DNA of 64,000 bases from Bacteroidales bacterium (GCA_017437125.1 JAFSBV010000033.1:1-64000); one strand, 5' to 3'; positions 28,355 through 37,573 are shown, counted from the first letter of the stretch. Notes: a model not told the origin generated them from the letters alone. Numbers and translations: made by a program.

Positions 28355-29020
28355 ATGGCAAAATATACTAAATTACAGGTAATAGCGACAATGAAGGAGA
28401 CAGGTATGGTTCCTGTCTTCTATCATGCTGATGCTGAGACTGCCAAGGCTGTTCTCAAGGCTTGTTACGAAGGCGGTGTCCGTGCTTTCGAATTCACTAA
28501 CAGGGGAGACTTCGCTCATGAGGTGTTCGGTGAGCTTGTTAAATATGCAGCCAGGGAACTTCCGGGAATGATCATGGGAGTCGGCTCTGTGGTTGATCCT
28601 GCGACTGCGGCGCTTTATCTTCAGCTTGGTGCGAATTTCATAGTAGGTCCGCTTTTCAATCCCGAGATAGCTCCGATCTGCAATCGTCGTCTTGTTCCAT
28701 ATTGCCCGGGATGTGGCACTGTTTCGGAAGTCGGAAAGGCTCAGGAACTGGGATGTGATCTCTGCAAGGTATTCCCTGGTGATGTTCTCGGACCTGCATT
28801 CGTCAAAGGACTGAAGGCTCCGATGCCATGGAGTCAGATCATGGTCACAGGAGGGGTGAAACCGACAAAGGAGAATCTGGAAGGATGGTTCAAGGCCGGA
28901 GTCACCTGTGTCGGAATGGGCAGCAACCTCTTCCCTAAGGAGGCGATAGCAGCCAAGGACTGGGGTGCAATCACCAAGCTCTGCAAGGACGCCCTTGATA
29001 TAATTAAAACGGTACGATAG
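28355..29020 (+). CDS. eda: KDPG aldolase (2-dehydro-3-deoxyphosphogluconate aldolase)
   Basis: About 221 residues from ATG 28355 ([14 protein letters not shown]); the earlier in-frame start is within kdgK. It cleaves KDPG to pyruvate and glyceraldehyde 3-phosphate. Family signatures: [13 protein letters not shown] with the catalytic-site region [12 protein letters not shown], and the Schiff-base lysine in [12 protein letters not shown]. It finishes the pathway started by kduI/kduD and kdgK. The gene ends at a strong bidirectional terminator. Confidence 0.94.
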   Translation: MAKYTKLQVIATMKETGMVPVFYHADAETAKAVLKACYEGGVRAFEFTNRGDFAHEVFGELVKYAARELPGMIMGVGSVVDPATAALYLQLGANFIVGPLFNPEIAPICNRRLVPYCPGCGTVSEVGKAQELGCDLCKVFPGDVLGPAFVKGLKAPMPWSQIMVTGGVKPTKENLEGWFKAGVTCVGMGSNLFPKEAIAAKDWGAITKLCKDALDIIKTVR

Positions 29021-29064
29021 AAAAATGAGGCGCTGATTTTAACGATCAGCGCCTCATTTTTTTC
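29021..29064. terminator. Bidirectional intrinsic terminator between eda and kduI
   Basis: A 17-bp arm (AAAAATGAGGCGCTGAT, 29021-29037) pairs with 29045-29061 around a 7-nt loop. The A-run on one side and T-run on the other make it a good terminator in both directions, serving convergent eda and kduI. Confidence 0.92.
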
Positions 29065-29067
29065 TGA

Positions 29068-30009
29068 TTATCTCATTTCTGTGTAAGGAATTTCGTCCTT
29101 GTCGCCATAGTTGAGATTCTCGCCTCCCATTCCCCAGATGAACATGTAGTTGCTGGTTCCTGCCGCTGCGTGGATCGACCACTCAGGTGATGTGATCGCC
29201 TGCTCGTTCTGCATCCATACGAGGCGCTGCTGCTTAGGCTCGCCCATGAGGTGGCAGATCGCGTTGCCCGGAGTCACGTTGAAGTAGAAGTATGCCTCCA
29301 TACGGCGTGTGTGGGTGTGAGCCGGCATTGTGTTCCATACAGAACCAGGCTTGAGTTCTGTGAGACCCATCTGGAGCTGGTTTGTTCCGCCTCCCTTTAC
29401 CTTGCTGAGAACCGAACTTACGATGAGCTGGTTCACGACGCGGTCGTTGCTGTCTTCCATCTTTCCGTACTTGTCAGACTGTGCGATGGCATATTTCTTA
29501 GGATCGGCATTCTTGTCTGTAGTGATGAGCTGGGTCACATATTCCTTGTATGCAGGAGTCGAGTTGATGTAGAACTTTGCAGGATTTGCAGGGTCAACGC
29601 TTCTGAATGTGACTTCCTTCTTTCCGCATCCTACATAAAGGCCTTCCTTGAAGATCATAGGATACTCCTTTCCGTCAACAGTCACGACGCCAGGACCGCC
29701 TACATTGATGACGCCAAGCTCACGTCTGTCGAGGAAATGCTCTGCCTTGAGTTCGTCGAATGTCTCGAGAACGAGAGTCTTGCTTACAGGCATCACACCG
29801 CCATAGATGAGACGGTCATAAAGTGTGTAAGTGAGGTTGATTTCGTCCGGAGCCATAACCTTCTCCATGAGGAATGCGCTGCGGAGACGCTCTGTGTCAT
29901 AATGCTTTACATCGTCCGGATGACAAGCTGTCTGGACTGTGTAGTTGAGCTGTGCGTTTGCTGCTAATGTCATAAGTGTCATTGTTGTCAGTAAAATTAT
30001 CTTCTTCAT
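29068..30009 (-). CDS. kduI: 5-keto-4-deoxyuronate isomerase with a signal peptide
   Basis: A 313-residue KduI, which isomerises 5-keto-4-deoxyuronate (DKI) to 2,5-diketo-3-deoxygluconate (DKII). The zinc-ligand set is complete: His231, His233, Glu238 and His280, with the same spacing (+2, +5, +42) as His196/198, Glu203 and His245 of E. coli KduI. Unlike the usual cytoplasmic enzyme (about 280 residues), it begins MKKIILL, a hydrophobic core and an ANA-Q cleavage site near residue 19-20, predicting export to the periplasm. It follows the orphan IIC-like transporter by 21 nt. Confidence 0.92.
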   Translation of the reverse strand: MKKIILLTTMTLMTLAANAQLNYTVQTACHPDDVKHYDTERLRSAFLMEKVMAPDEINLTYTLYDRLIYGGVMPVSKTLVLETFDELKAEHFLDRRELGVINVGGPGVVTVDGKEYPMIFKEGLYVGCGKKEVTFRSVDPANPAKFYINSTPAYKEYVTQLITTDKNADPKKYAIAQSDKYGKMEDSNDRVVNQLIVSSVLSKVKGGGTNQLQMGLTELKPGSVWNTMPAHTHTRRMEAYFYFNVTPGNAICHLMGEPKQQRLVWMQNEQAITSPEWSIHAAAGTSNYMFIWGMGGENLNYGDKDEIPYTEMR

Positions 30010-30030
30010 ATTCTTGCTTTTTTATTCATT

Positions 30031-31437
30031 CTATTCTTCTGTTGATATCGTTTCTTCTGCTTTCTGATATCTGATGATCGCGCGACGGTTCAGAATCATA
30101 AGGAAAGATGTGAGGAGGATGAGAACTGTCACTCCTATCCATTTGCATGAATGTGTGAGGTGGAATATCACCCATGTGAGAGGACTTGATGCGAAATCAA
30201 GCGATCCTCCATCAAATCCTGCAGGGATTGCAACGGCTGTATCCTGCGTCTTGGCGAACACGTCCTGAGCCGCCTGTGTAAAGAATGGGGCCAGGTCTGT
30301 CACGAAGTAAAGTCCGATCGCCATGAGGATAAGGCCGATGATGAATGTCTTTACCACATTTCCTTTTGTAATAGGGAGAATGAGCGGGAAGACGTAGAAC
30401 ATTCCTGCGAGTGATGCAAGCGGCAGGAACTCGTTTCCTGGAAGAATCACAGCCAGAAGAATTGTGACAGGAATGAGCAGGAGGGAGACGACAAGCGTAG
30501 CGGGATGTCCGATCACAAGTGCCGGACTCATACCGATATTCAGGCCTTTAGCACCTTTGAACTTGCGGTTTATAAGGTCTCTGGTTGCATCTGAAATAGG
30601 CTTGAGGCCTTCGATGAACAGAGAAGTGATGCGTGGTATAAGTTCCATCACAGCACCCATCTTGATGCCGAGACCGAGGATGTAAGGAACCTTCTCGGCC
30701 ACTTCCTTCCAGCTTTCGCAAGAAAGCGCTCCGATGATGATTCCGACGATGACACCGAGGAAAAGAGGCTCTCCGAGAAGACCGAACTTCTTTTTCATGC
30801 CCTCTGAGTCAATCTCGAGCTTGTTCATGCCTGGAATCTTGTCAAGGCCCTTGTTGATTATCTCTGCGAAAGGAACAAATCCCTGACAGAAAGGCTGTGG
30901 GATCGATATACCTTCCATCTTTTCATAGAAACCCTGGAAACGGTCTGCAGTGTAGTCTGCAAGAATGAGTGTGAGAATATAACATATGATGGCTGCAAAG
31001 AAGCCCCACCAGATGTTACCTGATGCGAAATATACTATGGCTCCGATGAAGGCGAAATGCCAGTAGTTCCACAGGTCGATGTTTACAGTACGGGTGGTCT
31101 TTGTCAGCAGCATGAGGATGTTTACTCCGAGGCATACAGGAATGATGAAGGCTCCTACAGATGTATTGTATGCCACAGATGCGGCTGCAGGCCAGCCCAT
31201 GTCGAATACCTTCAGCTGCAGGTCATATATTTCTACAACCTTGCTGAGTGCAGGGCCCAATGTGCTTGTAAGCAGCGATGTAACAACAGAAAGTCCAACG
31301 AAACCGACTCCGACCAGCAGGCCGCTCTTGAGAGCCTTGCTGAACTTGATTCCGATGCAGACACCGAGGAGGGTGAAGATGATAGGCATCATCACGGCAG
31401 CGCCCATTCCGATTATGTAGCTGAATACCTGTTCCAT
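30031..31437 (-). CDS. Orphan PTS IIC-like transporter (GatC/galactitol type)
   Basis: A 468-residue integral membrane protein with about 10-12 hydrophobic segments, resembling galactitol-type PTS EIIC (features: GMGAAVMMPIIFTLLGV at the start, PAAASVAYNTSVGAFIIP, and PALVIGHPATLVVSLLL). No EIIA, EIIB, EI or HPr gene is nearby, and Bacteroidota generally lack a sugar PTS, so it probably works as a phosphorylation-independent carrier. Its place between kduD and kduI points to an unsaturated-uronate product (DKI or DKII) as cargo. Gaps of 3 nt to kduD and 21 nt to kduI indicate one operon. Confidence 0.83.
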   Translation of the reverse strand: MEQVFSYIIGMGAAVMMPIIFTLLGVCIGIKFSKALKSGLLVGVGFVGLSVVTSLLTSTLGPALSKVVEIYDLQLKVFDMGWPAAASVAYNTSVGAFIIPVCLGVNILMLLTKTTRTVNIDLWNYWHFAFIGAIVYFASGNIWWGFFAAIICYILTLILADYTADRFQGFYEKMEGISIPQPFCQGFVPFAEIINKGLDKIPGMNKLEIDSEGMKKKFGLLGEPLFLGVIVGIIIGALSCESWKEVAEKVPYILGLGIKMGAVMELIPRITSLFIEGLKPISDATRDLINRKFKGAKGLNIGMSPALVIGHPATLVVSLLLIPVTILLAVILPGNEFLPLASLAGMFYVFPLILPITKGNVVKTFIIGLILMAIGLYFVTDLAPFFTQAAQDVFAKTQDTAVAIPAGFDGGSLDFASSPLTWVIFHLTHSCKWIGVTVLILLTSFLMILNRRAIIRYQKAEETISTEE

Positions 31438-31440
31438 GGC

Positions 31441-32235
31441 TTATTTAGGCTGTTTTCCTATGTATGCGAGGATTCCTCCATCGACGTAGAGGATATGGCC
31501 GTTTACGAAGTCGGATGCCCCTGAGGCAAGGAAAACGACTGGCCCCATAAGGTCTTCAGGGGTTCCCCATCTCTCTGCAGGGGTCTTTGCGACGATGAAT
31601 GAATCGAAAGGATGACGGCTTCCGTCCGGCTGGCGTTCGCGGAGCGGGGCGGTCTGCGGTGTCGCGATATAGCCTGGTCCGATTCCGTTGCACTGGATGT
31701 TGTACTGTCCGTACTCTGATGCGATGTTGCGTGTGAGCATCTTGAGTCCTCCCTTGGCTGAAGCGTAAGCGGAAACGGTCTCACGGCCGAGCTCCGACAT
31801 CATCGAGCAAATGTTGATGATCTTTCCGCCTCCCTTTTCGATCATTCCTGGAATCACTGCCTTTGAGCATATGTATGGAGCGACAAGGTCTATGTCGATG
31901 ACCTGACGGAATTCCTCAGCCTCCATTTCGTGCATAGGGATCCTCTTGATGATTCCTGCATTGTTTACGAGAATGTCAACCGGTCCGAGAGTGGAAGCGA
32001 TGTCAGCTACCATCTCCTTTACCTGCTCTTCCTTGGTTACGTCGCAGATATAGCCCTTGACTTCTATTCCTGCAGCCTTGTAGTCTGCCAGAGCCTTGTC
32101 CATATGCTCCTGTGATCTGCAGTTGAATGCTATCTTTGCACCCGCTTCTGCAAGTGCCTTGGCCATTGCGAATCCGATTCCATAAGCTGCTCCGGTAACA
32201 AGAGCGACTTTTCCGTCGAGTGAGAAATTAACCAT
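31441..32235 (-). CDS. kduD: 2-keto-3-deoxygluconate 5-dehydrogenase
   Basis: A 264-residue short-chain dehydrogenase from Met 32235 (MVNFSLDGKVALVTG); the frame stays open to 32481 but that part overlaps the divergent promoter region and is AT-rich, so it is not coding. Cofactor loop TGAAYGIG, NNAG motif, and the catalytic YASAKGG Tyr/Lys pair are present. It reduces DKII to KDG for KdgK. It has no signal peptide, so it acts in the cytoplasm, in contrast to the KduI of the same operon. Confidence 0.93.
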   Translation of the reverse strand: MVNFSLDGKVALVTGAAYGIGFAMAKALAEAGAKIAFNCRSQEHMDKALADYKAAGIEVKGYICDVTKEEQVKEMVADIASTLGPVDILVNNAGIIKRIPMHEMEAEEFRQVIDIDLVAPYICSKAVIPGMIEKGGGKIINICSMMSELGRETVSAYASAKGGLKMLTRNIASEYGQYNIQCNGIGPGYIATPQTAPLRERQPDGSRHPFDSFIVAKTPAERWGTPEDLMGPVVFLASGASDFVNGHILYVDGGILAYIGKQPK

Positions 32236-32270
32236 GATTATGATGTTTAGTGTTATATACTCCTTTACTG

Positions 32271-32278
32271 CAAATATA
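32271..32278 (-). promoter_or_regulatory. -7 element of the kduD operon
   Basis: TATATTTG on the minus strand, about 35 nt before kduD. The nearest TTTG (32302-32305) is 23 nt away, a little long for consensus. The divergent -7 for the NagB-like gene is about 100 bp away. Confidence 0.5.
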
Positions 32279-32372
32279 AATAAATTAAATCTGCTCGGAA
32301 ACAAAAAAGAAGAATAGAACGTCAAAGTGATAAAAATTACAATAATTGTGTCGATATGTCTGTAATATTTAC

Positions 32373-32380
32373 TATATTTG
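32373..32380 (+). promoter_or_regulatory. -7 element of the NagB-like/PIG-L gene
   Basis: TATATTTG, 30 nt before the start at 32411; a TTG at 32346-32348 is 24 nt upstream, longer than usual. It excludes the upstream in-frame start at 32378. GGAGTA just before ATG 32411 is a plausible ribosome-binding site. Confidence 0.5.
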
Positions 32381-32410
32381 TTGGATGTAAGATATCCAAC
32401 AAACGGAGTA

Positions 32411-34327
32411 ATGAAGAAGTTTGCTTTGCCTAAAGACGGAGGTCTGATTGAAGAAGGTCTTCCAATTGGAATCAAGCACACATACGAGAAGATTCCAGCC
32501 CATATATATGAAGATGAAGTTACTGCCAGCGAACGTCTGGCTGAAAAGATTGTCGATTACATCAACGGCAACGGAGGCGTATTGAGACTCGGCCTGACTA
32601 CAGGATCATCTCCGGTTGCACTGTACAGAAGTCTGGTAAGACGTTATCAGTCTGGTGAGGTTTCCTTCCGTAACGTAGAGATATACAGCATAGATGAATA
32701 TTATCCTGCACCGGCAGATCATTACAGCCGCAATCGCAGGCTTTATGAGGATTTCCTGGCTCATGTCGATGTGAAGCCTGAGAATGTGCATGTCCCTAAA
32801 CTTTCCGAAATACACGACAGTGCATATGTCGCTCGTTTCTGTGCGGAATATGATGCGAAAGCGAAAGATCTGGATGTGCTTATAATGGGAACAGGGGAAA
32901 AAGGCCAGATCGGCTTCAACGAGAACGGAGCTTCCGAGAAGTGCCGCACAAGGACTGTCCTTCTTCCTTATGGATCCAGAAAGAGACAGGCGAAGAATTT
33001 CGCAGGAAATGTCAATGAGACTCCTGACAAGGCCATTGCGATGGGTATCTCGACAATGATGAGCGCAAAGCAGATCCACCTGATCGCATGGGGAGAGGAC
33101 AAGGCGGATGTCGTTAAGAAGATCGTCGAGGATCCGGTAAATCCTGCATGTCCTGCATCATATCTCCAGAATCACGAGAACATATCGTTTTATGTTGATG
33201 ACAATGCTGCGGCACAGCTTACAAGAAATGTAGCGCCATGGCTTGTCGGCCCATGCGAATGGACTCCGAAATTCATCAGAAAAGCTGTGGTATGGCTTTG
33301 CGAGCAGGTTCACAAGCCTATTCTCAAGCTTACCCAGGGCGATTATCTTTCAAATGGTCTCGGAGAGCTTCTCGAGCTTTTCGGCCCATATGACAAGATA
33401 AACATCAATGTCTTCAATGACCTTCAGCATACTATTTCCGGATGGCCGGGGGGCAAGCCTGGTGCAGATGACAGCACGAGACCGGTGCCTTCAGCTCCAT
33501 TCCCTAAGAGAGTGGTGATATTCTCTCCTCATCCTGACGATGACGTCATATCGATGGGAGGTACTTTCATCCGTCTTACCGAGCAGGGACATGATGTCCA
33601 TGTCGCTTATGAGACTTCCGGCAATGTGGCCGTACATGATGATGTGGTCCTCCAGCATATGGATGCCGCGCGTGAACTCGGATTCGGTGACCGTTTTGAC
33701 GAAGTGAAGGAGATAATCGCTTCAAAGAAGCCGGGCCAGCCTGAACCGAGGGCATTGCTTGAGCTCAAGGGAGCTATCCGTCGTGCTGAAGCCAAGAGTG
33801 CGGTGCGTTCATTCGGACTGAATGACGAGACCAATACGCATTTCCTGAATCTTCCGTTCTATGAGACAGGAGGCATCAAGAAGGGACAGCGCACCCAAGC
33901 TGATATCGACATAATCATTGATCTTCTCAGGAAGGTTCAGCCTCATCAGATATATCTCGCAGGTGATCTTGCCGATCCGCATGGCACGCATCGTGTATGT
34001 ACAGAGGCCGTTCTTGAGGCCTTGAACCAGCTCAAGGGCGAGAAATGGCTTGAAGAATGCCATGTATGGCTCTACAGAGGAGCATGGATGGAATGGGAAC
34101 TCGGAAAGGTAGATATGGCCGTTCCGCTCAGTCCTGATGAGGTGATAAAGAAGCGTCATGCAATTTACCGACATCTCTCGCAGAAAGACATCGTTCCGTT
34201 CCCTGGAGAGGATCCGCGTGAATTCTGGCAGAGGGCGGAAGAAAGGACGCAGAATACAGCGCGTTTTTATGACGAGCTCGGTATGGCGGAATATCAGGCA
34301 ATAGAAGTGTTTGTGAAACTGTTTTAA
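32411..34327 (+). CDS. NagB-like domain fused to PIG-L deacetylase domain
   Basis: A 638-residue fusion. Residues about 25-290 are a glucosamine-6-phosphate deaminase (NagB) fold, but the active-site loop reads GEKGQIGFNE (162-171) where true NagB has GxDGHIAFNE, so the catalytic Asp and His are replaced by Lys164 and Gln166. Residues about 365-600 are a PIG-L/LmbE domain with intact SPHPDDDV (His374, Asp376, Asp377) and DPHGTHRV zinc motifs, suggesting an N-deacetylase. Such fusions are usually annotated as nagB in Bacteroidota; here deacetylation with a sugar-phosphate-binding NagB module is more likely. A true nagB follows after 13 nt. Confidence 0.88.
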   Translation: MKKFALPKDGGLIEEGLPIGIKHTYEKIPAHIYEDEVTASERLAEKIVDYINGNGGVLRLGLTTGSSPVALYRSLVRRYQSGEVSFRNVEIYSIDEYYPAPADHYSRNRRLYEDFLAHVDVKPENVHVPKLSEIHDSAYVARFCAEYDAKAKDLDVLIMGTGEKGQIGFNENGASEKCRTRTVLLPYGSRKRQAKNFAGNVNETPDKAIAMGISTMMSAKQIHLIAWGEDKADVVKKIVEDPVNPACPASYLQNHENISFYVDDNAAAQLTRNVAPWLVGPCEWTPKFIRKAVVWLCEQVHKPILKLTQGDYLSNGLGELLELFGPYDKININVFNDLQHTISGWPGGKPGADDSTRPVPSAPFPKRVVIFSPHPDDDVISMGGTFIRLTEQGHDVHVAYETSGNVAVHDDVVLQHMDAARELGFGDRFDEVKEIIASKKPGQPEPRALLELKGAIRRAEAKSAVRSFGLNDETNTHFLNLPFYETGGIKKGQRTQADIDIIIDLLRKVQPHQIYLAGDLADPHGTHRVCTEAVLEALNQLKGEKWLEECHVWLYRGAWMEWELGKVDMAVPLSPDEVIKKRHAIYRHLSQKDIVPFPGEDPREFWQRAEERTQNTARFYDELGMAEYQAIEVFVKLF

Positions 34328-34340
34328 TATTTAGTGGATT

Positions 34341-35132
34341 ATGAGACTTATCATTGAAAAGAATGCTGAGGCAGGCTCAAAATGGGCTGCAAGATATATT
34401 GTGAATGCCATCAAGGCGAAGGCTGCCGTTACAGACAGGCCGTTCGTGCTTGGACTTCCTACCGGAGGAACTCCAGTCGGAACATATCAGGAGCTTATCC
34501 GCATGTACCAGGCCGGCGAGGTCTCATTCAAGAATGTGATCACCTTCAACATGGACGAATATGTCGGTCTTCCTGAAGAACATCCTGAAAGCTACCATTC
34601 GTTCATGGCAAGGAATTTCTTTGACCATGTTGACGTTCCGAAGGAGAATATCAACATTCTTAACGGAAATGCAGAGGATCTTGCTGCCGAGTGCGCCTCT
34701 TATGAGGCTAAGATCGTTGCAGCAGGCGGTATCGACCTCTTCATGGGAGGAGTCGGTGAGGACGGTCATCTTGCATTCAACGAGCCGTTTTCTTCACTCG
34801 TGTCGCGCACAAGGGTAAAGAGCCTTACATATGATACCATCCTTGTGAACTCGCGTTTCTTTGACGGTGATATCAGCAAGGTCCCTACAACTGCACTTAC
34901 CGTGGGAGTAGGAACTGTCATGGATGCAAAGGAAGTTCTCGTGCTTGCATTCGGACATAAGAAGGCAAATGCACTCAGAGAGGCTATAGAAGGTGCATAT
35001 TCGCATAAATGCACTCTTTCTGCCCTTCAGGCACATCCGCATGGAATCATCGTTGCTGACGAACTCGCGGTTGGAGAGCTGAAGGTCAATACATACCGTT
35101 ACTTCAAGGATATTGAAAAGGATAATCTTTAA
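34341..35132 (+). CDS. nagB: Glucosamine-6-phosphate deaminase
   Basis: A 263-residue NagB that converts glucosamine 6-phosphate to fructose 6-phosphate and ammonia. Catalytic residues match E. coli numbering exactly: Asp72 in NMDEYVGL, Asp141 and His143 in [11 protein letters not shown], and Glu148. It stands directly after the degenerate NagB-PIG-L fusion and before a phosphohexomutase, forming an amino-sugar catabolic unit. Confidence 0.95.
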   Translation: MRLIIEKNAEAGSKWAARYIVNAIKAKAAVTDRPFVLGLPTGGTPVGTYQELIRMYQAGEVSFKNVITFNMDEYVGLPEEHPESYHSFMARNFFDHVDVPKENINILNGNAEDLAAECASYEAKIVAAGGIDLFMGGVGEDGHLAFNEPFSSLVSRTRVKSLTYDTILVNSRFFDGDISKVPTTALTVGVGTVMDAKEVLVLAFGHKKANALREAIEGAYSHKCTLSALQAHPHGIIVADELAVGELKVNTYRYFKDIEKDNL

Positions 35133-35160
35133 CACATAATAAATAACACTAACTGACCAC

Positions 35161-36822
35161 ATGGAAAGAGACTTCAGAACAGTAGTCCAGAGCTGGCTGG
35201 ACGGAAATTTTGATGAGGCTACAAAGGCCCAGATCATTGAACTTCAGGAGAACGATCCTGTTGCCCTTGAGGATGCATTCTACAGAAACCTCGAATTCGG
35301 TACCGGCGGACTCCGTGGTATCATGGGAGTAGGTACAAACCGTATGAACAAATATACGGTAGGTATGGCAACCCAGGGCCTTGCAAACTACATGAAGGCT
35401 AACTGCGAGGGCCCTCTCAGCGTATGCATCTCGTTCGACAGCCGTAACAACAGCCCTGAGTTCGCTCAGATCGCTGCAAACGTGCTTTCAGCAAACGGAA
35501 TCCACGTCTATATCTTCGACAAGCTTCATCCTATCGCTCTGATGAGCTACTCTGTAAGGACAAAGAAAGCTACTGCCGGTATCATGATCACAGCTTCCCA
35601 CAACCCTAAGGAGTACAATGGTTACAAGGTGTTCTGGTCAGACGGAGCACAGGTTACCTCTCCTGTTGACAAGGATATCGTTGCCGAGGTCGCAAAGATC
35701 ACAGACCCTTCAATGGTCAAGTTCGAGCCAGGTGAAGGTGCAGCTCCTATCGAGGTGATGAGCCATGAAATGGATGAGGCATATCTCAATTCAGTGATGA
35801 CCCTCATGCTTTCTCCAGAGGCACGTGAGGCTCACAAGGACATCAAGATCGTCTATACTCCTATCCACGGATCAGGTGTGGAGATCGTTCCTGAGTTCCT
35901 TGCAAAGCTCGGATTCGAGAACATCTATCATGTTCCTGAGCAGGACGTAGTTGACGGAAACTTCCCTACAGTGATGTCTCCGAACCCGGAGGAACCTTCG
36001 GCACTTGCAATGGCTGTTGCAGTGGCAGATCGTGAGGGTGCAGACATCGTGATGGCCACAGACCCTGACGCAGACCGTCTCGGTATCGCAGTACGCGACA
36101 ATGAAGGCAAGATGGTTCTTCTCACAGGTAATCAGACTGGCTCGATCCTTACTTATTACATTCTCCGTCGCTGGTCAGAGCTTGGAAAGCTCGACGGCAA
36201 GCAGTACATCGTAAAGACTATCGTTACTACAGAGCTCATGCGTGCAATCGCAGAGAAGTACGGTGTGAAGGTTTACAATGTGCTTACAGGCTTCAAGTGG
36301 ATTGCTGACATCATCAAAAAGAACGAGGGTGAGACCACATTCGTTTGCGGCGGCGAGGAAAGCTACGGTTTCAACGTAGGTGAGTTCGTACGTGACAAGG
36401 ATGCTCCTATCTCATGCGCGATGATCGCAGAGTGCGCTGCATGGGCTGCGTCACAGGGCAAGACCCTCTATCAGCTCCTCCAGGACATCTATGCTGAGTT
36501 CGGATATTACAAGGAGTCACTCATCTCTGTTACAAAGAAGGGTAAGGCAGGTCTTGAGGAAATCGCTCAGATGATGGTGGACTATCGCAACAATCCTCCT
36601 AAGGAGCTTGCAGGATCTCCTGTCGTAAAGGTTATTGACTATACAAAGCCTGAAGAGACTGGTCTTCCTTCATCAAACGTACTCCAGTTCTATAACGAGG
36701 CTGGTGATGTAGTCACAGTACGTCCTTCAGGTACAGAGCCTAAGATCAAGTTCTATTTCGGTATCAAGGGTGCTGACGCAGATGCGAAGAACGAGGCACT
36801 CAGAGCACAGTTCAACAGATAA
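35161..36822 (+). CDS. Phosphoglucomutase/phosphomannomutase family enzyme
   Basis: A 553-residue alpha-D-phosphohexomutase. The phosphoserine loop is MITASHNPKEYNGYKVF, the metal loop DPDADRLG, the sugar-binding loop GGEESYG and the phosphate-binding loop RPSGTEPKIKFY. It interconverts hexose 1- and 6-phosphates; the length and sequence fit the PgcA-like/PGM2-like group, but glucose versus mannose specificity cannot be fixed. It sits 28 nt after nagB. Codon use is notably uniform (many GCA, CTC, GAG), suggesting high expression. Confidence 0.92.
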   Translation: MERDFRTVVQSWLDGNFDEATKAQIIELQENDPVALEDAFYRNLEFGTGGLRGIMGVGTNRMNKYTVGMATQGLANYMKANCEGPLSVCISFDSRNNSPEFAQIAANVLSANGIHVYIFDKLHPIALMSYSVRTKKATAGIMITASHNPKEYNGYKVFWSDGAQVTSPVDKDIVAEVAKITDPSMVKFEPGEGAAPIEVMSHEMDEAYLNSVMTLMLSPEAREAHKDIKIVYTPIHGSGVEIVPEFLAKLGFENIYHVPEQDVVDGNFPTVMSPNPEEPSALAMAVAVADREGADIVMATDPDADRLGIAVRDNEGKMVLLTGNQTGSILTYYILRRWSELGKLDGKQYIVKTIVTTELMRAIAEKYGVKVYNVLTGFKWIADIIKKNEGETTFVCGGEESYGFNVGEFVRDKDAPISCAMIAECAAWAASQGKTLYQLLQDIYAEFGYYKESLISVTKKGKAGLEEIAQMMVDYRNNPPKELAGSPVVKVIDYTKPEETGLPSSNVLQFYNEAGDVVTVRPSGTEPKIKFYFGIKGADADAKNEALRAQFNR

Positions 36823-36844
36823 TAACCACTTAAATTTTAATACT

Positions 36845-37252
36845 ATGGCATACAAAGTAATCGACATTGAAGGCGTAGGCGCAGCTTATGCTGAAAAACT
36901 CACTGCAGCAGGTATCACAACAGCTGCTCAGCTTCTTGCTAAATGTGCTGCCCCTGCTGGCCGCAAGGCTCTTGAGGAGGAGACAGGAATCACTGGCAAG
37001 CTCATTCTCAAATGGTGCAATCATGCTGACCTTTTCCGCGTAAAGGGTGTAGGTCCTCAGTTCGCAGAACTTCTCGAGGCTGCCGGCGTCGATACAGTAA
37101 AGGAACTTGCACACCGCAAGGCAGAGAATCTTGCAGCCAAGATGCTTGAGGTGAATGAAGAGAAGCATCTCGTTCGCCGTGTTCCTGTAGCAAAGGAAAT
37201 CCAGAAGATGGTTGACTGCGCTAAGGAGCTTCCAGGTGTAATGACTTACTAA
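36845..37252 (+). CDS. DUF4332 helix-hairpin-helix protein
   Basis: About 135 residues from ATG 36845 (MAYKVIDIEGVG); the earlier in-frame start lies inside the mutase gene. It has two helix-hairpin-helix-like motifs (IEGVGAAYAEKLTAAGITT and VKGVGPQFAELLEAAGVDT), the pattern of DUF4332, suggesting nucleic-acid contact. No catalytic motif is visible. It lies 22 nt after the mutase and is followed by a strong terminator. Confidence 0.85.
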   Translation: MAYKVIDIEGVGAAYAEKLTAAGITTAAQLLAKCAAPAGRKALEEETGITGKLILKWCNHADLFRVKGVGPQFAELLEAAGVDTVKELAHRKAENLAAKMLEVNEEKHLVRRVPVAKEIQKMVDCAKELPGVMTY

Positions 37253-37274
37253 TAACTTTCAGTTAGATGATATA

Positions 37275-37304
37275 GCCGCCCTCGACCAAGGGCGGCTTTT
37301 TTTT
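37275..37304 (+). terminator. Intrinsic terminator after the DUF4332 gene
   Basis: GCCGCCCT (37275-37282) pairs with AGGGCGGC (37289-37296) around a 6-nt loop and is followed by eight T residues (37297-37304). Confidence 0.93.
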
Positions 37305-37419
37305 GTCATGGCCTGGACCTTGCAATATCCCAGGGGCACTTTCGTCCTCCGGCAGTGGTCAGGCCAACCAGACGCAGAGGCTCATCATATTACCTTTACT
37401 TGCGGTCGCCGGAACTGCC

Positions 37420-37545
37420 TCAAGCAGCTTCCGGCGATGTCTTATCTCCATTACCGTTGACTATGCCGTTTCTTGTGTCACCACCTGTAAGATAGCTCAG
37501 AACTTCGACTGCAAGACTTACAAAAACAATTACTGCGAACCACAT
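37420..37545 (-). CDS. Predicted small membrane peptide (41 residues)
   Basis: A short frame on the minus strand starting MWFAVIVFVSLAVEVL, with one hydrophobic helix (about residues 2-19) and a polar tail rich in Gly/Asn (GGDTRNGIVNGNGDK), ending SPEAA. It has the best ribosome-binding site seen in the window: GGAGG with a 5-nt gap to the ATG. A hairpin (37408-37435) covers the stop, and a TATCTTTG element lies at 37574-37581. It is too short for family recognition. The opposite-strand frame across the same interval has no such signals. Confidence 0.55.
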   Translation of the reverse strand: MWFAVIVFVSLAVEVLSYLTGGDTRNGIVNGNGDKTSPEAA

Positions 37546-37573
37546 ATTTACCTCCTTTTTTAAGTTTCTGAGG

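Noticed and set aside
29251..29967. 238-codon plus-strand frame opposite kduI
   Set aside because: It is Cys/Val-rich shadow coding opposite a complete KduI with all ligands.
30031..31437. Complete PTS at the kdu locus
   Set aside because: No EIIA, EIIB, HPr or EI frames lie nearby; only the IIC-like membrane part is present.
32236..32481. N-terminal extension of kduD (82 extra codons)
   Set aside because: The stretch is AT-rich, overlaps the divergent NagB-like gene start, and contains the -7 element; the SDR fold begins at the Met at 32235.
37303..37563. Plus-strand 86-codon frame
   Set aside because: It starts inside the T-tract of the terminator, has no ribosome-binding site and no recognisable features; the opposite-strand 41-codon frame is better supported.
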